Positions 1 through 5,008 of a stretch of DNA of 6,725 bases are shown here, piece by piece. The first letter of the stretch is position 1; the number at the start of each line of letters is the position of its first letter. Source of the stretch: JALZHR01 sp036389695 (GTDB lineage Bacteria; Acidobacteriota; Blastocatellia; Pyrinomonadales; Pyrinomonadaceae); contig DASVWG010000526.1 in NCBI GenBank assembly GCA_036389695.1, forward strand, positions 1 through 6,725. Direction: 5' to 3'. A model generated the notes under the pieces. The model searched no databases and had not been told where the DNA came from. It worked only from the letters and a program-made list of their open reading frames with translations. The position numbers and the translations under genes were made by a program.

Positions 1-2
1 CC

Positions 3-314
3 GAAACCTGTTATAAATTAACCGATAATTTTCCTGCCCACGAAATTTATGTTTTAACGTCGCAATTAAGACGTTCAGCAATTTCAGTTCCTTCAAATAT
101 AGCTGAAGGAAATGGGCGAGAAAGCACTATTGAATATATTCGCTTTTTAAATATTGCTCGCGGTTCTTTGAAAGAAGCCGAAACTCAAATTTTACTTGCT
201 CAAAGATTCTCTTACTTAAATGAGAATCAAGTTCGAATAGCACTTTCTCTATCCGAAGAAATCAGCAAACTTCTTAATCGCCTGATTTTTAGTTTAAGAA
301 AGAAAATTTCCTAA
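3..314 (+). CDS. Four-helix bundle protein (S23/IVP family), 5' end cut off by window edge
   Basis: An open frame runs from the window edge to a TAA stop at 312-314 and gives about 103 residues; the start lies outside the window. Family hallmarks are visible: 'RRSAISVPSNIAEGNGRE' followed by 'EYIRFLNIARGSLKEAETQI', which matches the conserved core of the four-helix bundle proteins first seen in 23S rRNA intervening sequences (TIGR02436-type, related to the Avd accessory protein of diversity-generating retroelements). These proteins form small basic helical oligomers thought to bind nucleic acid; the role of stand-alone copies is unknown. About 15-20 N-terminal residues appear to be missing compared with the usual 115-125. 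The gene is visibly more AT-rich than coaX next to it, which suggests it arrived separately. It converges on coaX, and its stop codon lies within a TTTCCT repeat array. No reverse transcriptase or variable repeat is in view, so a retroelement role is not supported here. Confidence 0.9.
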   Translation, partial: ETCYKLTDNFPAHEIYVLTSQLRRSAISVPSNIAEGNGRESTIEYIRFLNIARGSLKEAETQILLAQRFSYLNENQVRIALSLSEEISKLLNRLIFSLRKKIS

Positions 315-344
315 TTTCCTTAATTTCCTGCTTTCCTATTTCCT
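307..344. repeat. Single-arm array of TTTCCT units between convergent genes
   Basis: Five exact TTTCCT copies start at 307, 315, 324, 332 and 339, with a spacing of 7 to 9 nt. The array contains the TAA stop of the four-helix gene (312-314) and the TAG stop of coaX (336-338). I found no inverted partner inside the window, unlike the other arrays here. It has no GC-rich stem and does not look like a bidirectional terminator. Confidence 0.65.
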
Positions 345-1106
345 TTCCAACCTTTCGTAAATAAGCCGCAAGCCTTCCAGCGTCAGCGTGTCGTCAACTT
401 CCGCAATTAATTCCGAAGCCTGCGAAATCAAGGGCGCGAGTCCGCCGGTGGCGACGACTCGCGTTTCCGCGCCTAATTCTTCAATCATTCGCCGCAAAAT
501 TCCGTCGACCAGTCCGGCGTAGCCGTAATATAAACCCGATTGAATCGAGCCGACGGTCGATGCGCCGATGACCGTTTCAGGCTTTTTGATTTCGACGCGC
601 GGCAGCTTGGCGGCGCGGGCGAAAAGTGCGTCGGACGAAATCGTGATGCCGGGCGTGATGACGCCGCCGAGATATTCGCCGTCGACGCTAATGGCGTCAA
701 AGGTCGTCGCCGTGCCGAAATCGACGACGATGCACGGCATTCCGTATTTGGCAATCGCCGCGACCGCATCGACTATGCGATCCGCGCCGACGTCCGACGG
801 CGGATTGTATTTTATTTTCAAACCGAAATCCAGCGTATTATCGACAAAAATCGCTTTGTGCCCGAAATAGTTTTCCGACATTTTCTGGAAGGTGAAATTT
901 AGCGGCGGGACGACCGAAGCGATGATGACGGCGTCGATTTTTTTATAATCTATTTCCGAAAGAGCAAACATCTGCCGCGCCAAGACGCCGACTTCGTCAA
1001 TCGTGCGGTCGCGAACCGTGTTCATGCGCCAATGCGCGGTTAAATTTTCCTGATTGTAAACGCCGAGTGAGGTGTTGGTGTTTCCGATGTCGATTACTAG
1101 AAGCAT
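336..1106 (-). CDS. coaX: Type III pantothenate kinase
   Basis: Phosphorylates pantothenate with ATP, the first step of coenzyme A synthesis, in the cytosol. The 256-residue product has the family's usual length and ASKHA-fold motifs in order: an N-terminal phosphate loop 'DIGNTNTSLGVY' (6-17), 'YNPPSDVGADR' (100-110) with the expected catalytic Asp at 109, 'VDFGTATTFD' (128-137), 'GGVITPGI' after it, and a 'VVATGGLA' loop near the C-terminus. The start is the ATG at 1104-1106, because the motif-bearing sequence begins at MLLVIDIGNTN. The frame stays open upstream to a TTG at 1196, but that stretch only translates a repeat array. The ribosome-binding site seems to be the last AAGGAC unit of that array, about 9-10 nt before the ATG. 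Last gene of the minus-strand run; birA lies two genes upstream, a common pairing. CoaX enzymes are insensitive to CoA feedback and need a monovalent cation (family knowledge). Confidence 0.96.
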   Translation of the reverse strand: MLLVIDIGNTNTSLGVYNQENLTAHWRMNTVRDRTIDEVGVLARQMFALSEIDYKKIDAVIIASVVPPLNFTFQKMSENYFGHKAIFVDNTLDFGLKIKYNPPSDVGADRIVDAVAAIAKYGMPCIVVDFGTATTFDAISVDGEYLGGVITPGITISSDALFARAAKLPRVEIKKPETVIGASTVGSIQSGLYYGYAGLVDGILRRMIEELGAETRVVATGGLAPLISQASELIAEVDDTLTLEGLRLIYERLERK

Positions 1107-1112
1107 TAGACA

Positions 1113-1208
1113 TTTGTCCTTCGTCCTTTGTCCTTCGTCCTTTGAAAGAAATTCCGGAATGCGATTTTTATTCAACTTGCAAAGGACAAAGGACAAAGGA
1201 CGAAGGAC
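1113..1208. repeat. Inverted array of 7-nt GTCCTTY units (AAGGACR on the other strand)
   Basis: The left arm at 1113-1144 is made of TTTGTCC/TTCGTCC units. The right arm at 1180-1208 is the reverse complement of 1116-1144, with 28 of 29 positions matching. The spacer 1145-1179 carries a perfect palindrome, ATTCCGGAAT (1151-1160), near the apex. The element nearly fills the gap between the 109-aa gene (stop at 1212-1214) and coaX (start at 1106). In the minus-strand transcript it would fold into a hairpin of about 29 bp, and its last unit doubles as the likely coaX ribosome-binding site. Confidence 0.9.
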
Positions 1209-1211
1209 GTT

Positions 1212-1541
1212 TTAACCTTGCAGCGGCAATCCGTCGTAAACCACTTGCCAGCCGTTCTTTTTGCTTGTCCGGAGGCTTTTGGTAAACCATTCGAGCGCTT
1301 TTTCCGGGTCGTCGTAAATCTGCACGGCGGGACGCTCTTCGCGCGGGTCGACGCGGCAGATAGCGCCGCCCTGACCGGCGGTTTTCAGACACAAAAGCGC
1401 ATACATATTATTTTTCGCCAGAACGGCGGTGCGGGTGTGAATCTCTTCCAGCTCAAGCTCTAAATCTTCCAGATGTTGTTCGAAATCTTCAAAATCTTCA
1501 AAGTCCAAATCTTCGTTTTCAAAATCAAATTCGTTGTTCAT
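1212..1541 (-). CDS. Hypothetical 109-aa protein with acidic N-terminus
   Basis: I do not recognise a named family. The 109-residue product has two parts. Residues 1-35 are strongly acidic with a repeated D/E-F pattern ('DFENEDLDFEDFEDFEQ') leading into 'LEDLELELEEIH', probably a charged helix or short coiled coil. Residues 40-109 look like a small folded alpha/beta domain: 'NMYALLCLKTAGQGGAICRV', then 'PAVQIYDDPEKALEWFTKSL' and 'NGWQVVYDGLPLQG'. There is no signal peptide or membrane segment, so it is likely cytosolic. The acidic part is encoded by near-tandem 9-nt repeats (around 1483-1500). It sits between birA and coaX on the same strand, which suggests co-expression but does not reveal its job. 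No Shine-Dalgarno is visible before the ATG at 1541; the upstream sequence is AT-rich (TATATAAAT). The stop is 3 nt from the repeat element at 1113-1208. That it is a real gene is likely from its composition and its fit in the gap. Confidence 0.8.
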   Translation of the reverse strand: MNNEFDFENEDLDFEDFEDFEQHLEDLELELEEIHTRTAVLAKNNMYALLCLKTAGQGGAICRVDPREERPAVQIYDDPEKALEWFTKSLRTSKKNGWQVVYDGLPLQG

Positions 1542-1723
1542 ATATTTATATAAAAAGTCTTACGTTACCAAGTTACACGCTTACGCCGCAAAGTTCAATT
1601 AGTATCACTTCGGCAAACCTCTCAAATCGCAATTTCACGATGTGCGGTGAATTTAATTTTAGATGCGCGATTTTGCCGAAAATGATACCCGATTATTTCA
1701 AAAACGGGCGATTTCGGGAAATT
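1542..1723. other. Intergenic gap between birA and the 109-aa gene, with a weak TTAC array
   Basis: No gene is seen in these 182 bases. TTAC recurs at 1560, 1565, 1573 and 1581 (array about 1557-1585), a degenerate single-arm repeat reminiscent of the other arrays in the window. An AT-rich stretch next to the start of the downstream gene (minus strand TATATAAATAT just before ATG 1541) could hold a -10 box, but no convincing -35 is present and no clear terminator follows birA. Confidence 0.4.
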
Positions 1724-2470
1724 TTACTCTTCCTTTCTCAGCTTTTCAACGTCGCCCGCCTGAATGATTCGGACGTCGCCCGCGCCGGTTCGGACGCGCA
1801 GCGCGCCGTTTTCTTCGATGCCGTCGGTCGTGCCCGAAATCGTTTCGTTTTCCATTAAAACCCGCACCTTTTTGCCGACGGCGTAAGACGAGCGCCGCGT
1901 CCACGCGCGCCTGATTGCCTGCGCTCCGTTCGCTTCTTGCAGAATTTCATAATGATAATTGAAAAAACGCGTGAGCGCTTCCAGAAGCTCTCCGGAATTT
2001 ATTTTACGTCCGGTTTCGGCTTCGATTGAAGTGGCGATGTCGGCAATTTCCGGCGGAAAATTCGACGATTTTATATTAATTCCGATGCCGACGACGACCG
2101 CTAAACCTTTTGTCGCGTCGGCGGTTTCCGCCAGAATTCCGCAGATTTTTTTATCGCCGACGTGAATGTCGTTTGCCCATTTTATGTCGCATTCGAGATT
2201 GAAAATTTCCTCGAGCGTATCGTGAACGGCAACGGCGGTCATCAATGTTATGAGCGGCAAAATCTGCGTTTCCAGCTTCGGGCGCAGAACGATGCTGAAA
2301 TAAAGTCCGGCGTCCGCTTCGGAAATCCAGACGCGCCCGTGTCGCCCGCGCCCGGCGGTTTGCCTTCGCGCGACGATGCACAAACCTTCGTCCGCGCCGA
2401 GCTTTGCCTGATTTAAGGCTTCGGTATTGGTCGAGCCGATTTCGTCAAAACGTAGAATCGTGAAATTCAT
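1724..2470 (-). CDS. birA: Biotin--[acetyl-CoA carboxylase] ligase, class I (no DNA-binding domain)
   Basis: Activates biotin with ATP to biotinyl-AMP and transfers it to the lysine of the biotin carboxyl carrier domain of acetyl-CoA carboxylase and related enzymes. The 248 residues carry the full catalytic core: 'IGSTNTEAL' (11-19), the biotin/adenylate loop 'TAGRGRHGRVW' (38-48), 'GLYFSIVLRP' (55-64), 'KWANDIHVGDKKICGILAE' (97-115) with the conserved KWPND-type segment (Ala in place of Pro here), and 'VVGIGINIK'. A short SH3-like tail follows, ending in 'GALRVRTGAGDVRIIQAGDVEKL'. The first motif begins only 11 residues in, so there is no N-terminal winged helix and the protein should not repress biotin genes itself. 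The ATG at 2470 lies 1 nt from the repeat element 2472-2625, whose AGGCGG (8 nt from the ATG) is the only Shine-Dalgarno-like sequence. It is followed by the 109-aa gene and coaX, forming a small cofactor cluster. Confidence 0.96.
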   Translation of the reverse strand: MNFTILRFDEIGSTNTEALNQAKLGADEGLCIVARRQTAGRGRHGRVWISEADAGLYFSIVLRPKLETQILPLITLMTAVAVHDTLEEIFNLECDIKWANDIHVGDKKICGILAETADATKGLAVVVGIGINIKSSNFPPEIADIATSIEAETGRKINSGELLEALTRFFNYHYEILQEANGAQAIRRAWTRRSSYAVGKKVRVLMENETISGTTDGIEENGALRVRTGAGDVRIIQAGDVEKLRKEE

Positions 2471-2471
2471 T

Positions 2472-2625
2472 GTCAGAACCGCCTGCGATAGCGGGCGGCT
2501 TAAGTTAGTAGTTCCAGGCTTCAGGTTTCAGATTTCAAGTTAAGCGAGTCTTCAAAATAGAAACCTGAAACCTGGAACCTGAAATTATTCGCGTTCAACC
2601 GCCCGCTATCGCAGGCGGTTCTGAC
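2472..2625. repeat. REP/BIME-like element: 29-nt inverted arms around a second inverted repeat
   Basis: The left arm 2472-2500 and the right arm 2597-2625 are reverse complements at 28 of 29 positions. Each arm is itself a hairpin: CCGCCTGC-GATA-GCGGGCGG at 2479-2498, and its counterpart CCGCCCGC-TATC-GCAGGCGG at 2599-2618, each with one G.T pair in one RNA sense. Two inverted REP-like hairpins around a spacer resemble a BIME. The element runs from inside the 3' end of egtD to 1 nt before the birA start codon, and it has been incorporated into both genes. Confidence 0.9.
2510..2579. repeat. Inverted array of 7-nt TTYCAGG units nested in the larger element
   Basis: The arms 2510-2529 and 2560-2579 are reverse complements at 18 of 20 positions and are built from TTTCAGG/TTCCAGG units of 7 nt, which continue as decayed units (TTTCAGA, TTTCAAG) into the spacer. 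The spacer 2530-2559 is about 30 nt. The architecture is the same as the 1113-1208 element but the unit differs, so this appears to be a second family sitting inside the loop of the REP-like pair. Confidence 0.85.
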
Positions 2626-3584
2626 TTCCAAATCACGTCGGTAAAATATTTTTGGCTGTCGAAAAAATATTGCTCGACTCGAAAGCCGCAGTCCCGCGCC
2701 AAATCCTCAATCATTTCCAGACTGTATTTCTGCGAGATTTCCATAAAAATCGGTTCCCACGCTTTGAAATCGAAGGTTTCATTCAGCGCTTCGATAAAAA
2801 CCGTCTGGTCTTCGCGGCTGATGAGAAACGAGCGCGCGGCGCATTCGTTCGGACGATAAAGCGCGTAATGCGAAAATTTTTCCAAATCGAAATTCGCGCC
2901 GAGTTCGCGGTTGATGCGGCGCAGAAGGTTCAGATTAAATTCGGCGGTCACGCCCTGCGCGTCGTCGTAGGCGCGCAAAATTACGCGCGGGTCTTTCTGC
3001 AAATCGAAGCCGATGAAAAGCAAATCGTTTTCGTTCATCACCGAGCGCAGGCGGCGGAAAAAATCTTCCGCTTCGGCGCGGCTGAAATTGCCGATGTTCG
3101 AGCCTAAAAACAAAATGATTTTCGGGCGCGCGCCGGCGGTTTTTAAAGTTTCGAGAATCGAGAAATAATCGCCGTTTTGCGCCTTCATCGAAAGATTCGG
3201 AAACTCGGCTTTAAATTTTGCCGAGAGCAAATCCAGCGCTTCCTGCGAAATATCAATCGGCGAATAAGCGAAATCCGCATTTTGCCGCAAAAAATAATCG
3301 ACCAAAACGGCGGTTTTCGTGCCGTCGCCCGCGCCGAGCTCGATTAAATCAAACGACGAATTTCGCGCCGTAAAAGCCGCGAAAATCTCCCGCGTCCGCG
3401 TCGAAAAAATCTCGAATTCCGCGCGCGTCAGGTAATATTCCGGCAGTTTCATAATCTCTTGAAACAGCCTTGAGCCTTCGTCGTCGTAAAAATATTTGGA
3501 AGATAAAAATTTCGGCGAGGCGGATAAGCCTTGCCTGACGTCTCCGGCAAAAACGCTCGTTTGAGTTTGTCTTGAACTTTGCAT
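2595..3584 (-). CDS. egtD: L-histidine N-alpha-methyltransferase (ergothioneine biosynthesis)
   Basis: Transfers three methyl groups from S-adenosylmethionine to histidine to make hercynine, the first step of ergothioneine synthesis. The 329 residues show the family throughout: 'KYFYDDEGSRLFQEI' (30-44), 'LPEYYLTRAE' (47-56), the SAM-binding 'ELGAGDGTKT' (82-91), 'FLGSNIGNF' (159-167), 'AYDDAQGVTAEFN' (205-217) and 'MEISQKY' (281-287). As I recall the Mycobacterium enzyme, the histidine-binding residues are Asn166, Tyr206, Glu282 and Ser284; the same residue types fall at the same numbers here, so it should be active. The native chain probably ended near 'TDVIWK'; the last nine residues, SEPPAIAGG, and two bases of the TGA stop come from the repeat element 2472-2625. 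The start at 3584 gives the expected N-terminus, though its Shine-Dalgarno is poor (GAAG very close). It lies 128 nt downstream of egtB on the same strand. Confidence 0.97.
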   Translation of the reverse strand: MQSSRQTQTSVFAGDVRQGLSASPKFLSSKYFYDDEGSRLFQEIMKLPEYYLTRAEFEIFSTRTREIFAAFTARNSSFDLIELGAGDGTKTAVLVDYFLRQNADFAYSPIDISQEALDLLSAKFKAEFPNLSMKAQNGDYFSILETLKTAGARPKIILFLGSNIGNFSRAEAEDFFRRLRSVMNENDLLFIGFDLQKDPRVILRAYDDAQGVTAEFNLNLLRRINRELGANFDLEKFSHYALYRPNECAARSFLISREDQTVFIEALNETFDFKAWEPIFMEISQKYSLEMIEDLARDCGFRVEQYFFDSQKYFTDVIWKSEPPAIAGG

Positions 3585-3596
3585 AACTTCGATTCA

Positions 3597-3706
3597 AACA
3601 GGATGGACAGGATGAACAGGATAAACACTTTTTTATTCAAACTTTTGAATAAAACTCTAATGTTATTTGGAAAACAATTTATCCTGTGTATCCTGTCCAT
3701 CCTGTT
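3597..3706. repeat. Inverted array of ACAGGAT units filling the egtB-egtD gap
   Basis: The left arm 3597-3624 and the right arm 3679-3706 are reverse complements at 26 of 28 positions. Each holds three ACAGGAT copies with a period of about 9 nt. The 54-nt spacer contains a smaller hairpin: TTATTCAA (3633-3640) pairs with TTGAATAA (3645-3652). The element starts 6 nt past the egtB stop codon (3713-3715, minus strand) and ends 12 nt before the egtD start codon, so it is the whole intergenic space. In RNA it would form a long hairpin between the two ergothioneine cistrons. Confidence 0.9.
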
Positions 3707-3712
3707 AAATTT

Positions 3713-4906
3713 CTACCGAGCCAATCGAATGCCCGTAAACTGCCAGCGCAGATGCGGGTGGAAAAAATTTCGGTAAGTCGGGCGGCTGTGATTGGGCGGC
3801 GTCGTGACGCTCGCGCCGCGCAGAACCATCTGGTTTATCATAAATTTACCGTTGTATTCGCCGATTGCGCCCGCCGCTTTTTTGAAATTCGGATACGGCA
3901 GGTACGCCGAATTCGTCCATTCCCAGCGCCAGCCCCAGCCGAATTTCGCATTTGCCGCTTCCCATTCAAACTCGGTCGGCAGACGCAGATTTTTCCATTC
4001 GGCAAATGCCGCCGCTTCGTAAAACGAAACGTGGCAGACCGGATTTTCCGGCTTTATTTTGCGCAAGCCGCTCAAGGTAAACTGAAACCATTCGCCGTCC
4101 GTCTCGTGCCAGTAAAGCGGGGAATTTATCTCATTCTGCCGAACCCAATCCCAGCCTTCCGAGTGCCATAAATTAAAATTCTCGTAGCCGCCCGCGGCGA
4201 TAAATTCCAGAAATTCGCCGTTGGTGACGAGGTTTCGGCTAATTGAAAAATCGTTCAGATAAACCTTGTGGCGTCCGAGCTCGTTGTCGAAGCAGAAGCC
4301 GTCGCCGTCGTAGCCGATTTCGTAAATTCCGTTATTTATTTCGATAAATTCGCCGGTTTCGGATGCGCCCGTTGCGCCTTTTTCTTCCAGCACGTTTTCC
4401 GCATCGTAAACGGGAAAAAGCGGATTGCAGGCGAGAATATATTTCAAATCGGCGAGAAAAAGCTCCTGGTGCTGCTGCTCGTGATGCAAGCCTAAAAGCA
4501 CCAGTTCCAGCGCGTCTTTTTCCAAACCGGTTTGCAGAAAAGCGCGCATTCGCTCATCGACGTATTTTCGATAAGCGAAAACCTCTTTTACCGTCGGGCG
4601 CGACAAATCGCCGCGTTTGTGACGAAGGGTGCGCGTGCCGATTGAGTTGTAATAACTATTGAAAAAGTATGCGAAATTCGGGTCGAAAACCTCGTATTCC
4701 GGCACGAATTTTTTTAAAATCATTTCCTCGAAAAACCATGTCGTGTGCGCGATGTTCCACTTCGGCGGCGAAACGTCCGGAACGGGCTGCGGAATATAAT
4801 CTTCCGTTTCGAGCGGCGCGCAGAGCTTTTCCGTATGCTCGCGCACGCCGGTGTAAAACTCCAAAAGATTTTGAGTTTCGGATTTTTTGAGATTTGTCCC
4901 TTGCAT
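3713..4906 (-). CDS. egtB: Ergothioneine biosynthesis sulfoxide synthase, non-heme iron
   Basis: Uses O2 and a non-heme iron to join hercynine to a cysteine-type thiol, giving the sulfoxide precursor of ergothioneine. The 397 residues hold an N-terminal DinB-like domain and a C-terminal formylglycine-generating-enzyme (FGE-sulfatase) domain from about 186. The expected iron ligands are His54 in 'WNIAHTTWFFEE' and His142/His146 in 'HHEQQHQE' (141-148). Other hallmarks are 'YFFNSYYNSIG' (80-90), 'RLPTEFEWEAA', 'VLRGASVTTP' and the C-terminal 'RPTYRNFFHPHLRWQFTGIRLAR'. The Tyr85-Tyr86 pair recalls what I remember of type II EgtB from Chloracidobacterium, where a Tyr pair here replaces the C-terminal catalytic Tyr and free cysteine can be the donor. 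No egtA or egtC is in the window, which fits but does not prove cysteine use. The ATG at 4906 has no Shine-Dalgarno; a TATAAT lies 6 nt upstream. First of the egtB-egtD pair. Confidence 0.97.
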   Translation of the reverse strand: MQGTNLKKSETQNLLEFYTGVREHTEKLCAPLETEDYIPQPVPDVSPPKWNIAHTTWFFEEMILKKFVPEYEVFDPNFAYFFNSYYNSIGTRTLRHKRGDLSRPTVKEVFAYRKYVDERMRAFLQTGLEKDALELVLLGLHHEQQHQELFLADLKYILACNPLFPVYDAENVLEEKGATGASETGEFIEINNGIYEIGYDGDGFCFDNELGRHKVYLNDFSISRNLVTNGEFLEFIAAGGYENFNLWHSEGWDWVRQNEINSPLYWHETDGEWFQFTLSGLRKIKPENPVCHVSFYEAAAFAEWKNLRLPTEFEWEAANAKFGWGWRWEWTNSAYLPYPNFKKAAGAIGEYNGKFMINQMVLRGASVTTPPNHSRPTYRNFFHPHLRWQFTGIRLAR

Positions 4907-4912
4907 AGATTA

Positions 4913-4918
4913 ATTATA
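4913..4918 (-). promoter_or_regulatory. Candidate -10 box for egtB, possibly leaderless transcription
   Basis: The minus strand reads TATAAT exactly, followed by 6 nt and the egtB ATG. This places a transcription start on or next to the A of ATG, as in leaderless mRNAs. No Shine-Dalgarno occurs between them and no good -35 is present 16-18 nt upstream. The 102-nt gap after the HEAT gene is AT-rich and could hold a promoter that separates egtBD from the upstream genes. A chance match in AT-rich DNA cannot be excluded. Confidence 0.4.
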
Positions 4919-5008
4919 AATCAGAAACCTGCCGGAGAGACGTTAAATTTTTAGATTTTAAAAATATTTCCCGGATAAATATCACGAAAGAGCCGCGTTT
5001 TACTCCAA

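Noticed and set aside
3..314. Diversity-generating retroelement, based on Avd-like similarity
   Set aside because: No reverse transcriptase, template repeat or variable repeat is in the window; most four-helix bundle genes of this type stand alone.
1107..1196. A 30-residue N-terminal extension of coaX starting at TTG 1196
   Set aside because: It only translates the AAGGACR repeat and its spacer; the conserved phosphate-binding motif starts five residues after the ATG at 1106, as in other CoaX proteins.
2652..3107. Long open frames on the + strand opposite egtD, egtB, coaX and the HEAT gene
   Set aside because: They lie antisense to well-supported genes, have odd Arg/Phe-rich composition and show no family motifs.
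1113..3706. CRISPR-like array
   Set aside because: The units are 7-9 nt and contiguous or in facing arms, without regular unique spacers, and no cas gene is present.
4964..4982. Hairpin ATATTT/AAATAT as a terminator for the HEAT gene
   Set aside because: The stem is only six A/T pairs around CCGG and is too weak; similar stems are expected by chance in this AT-rich gap.
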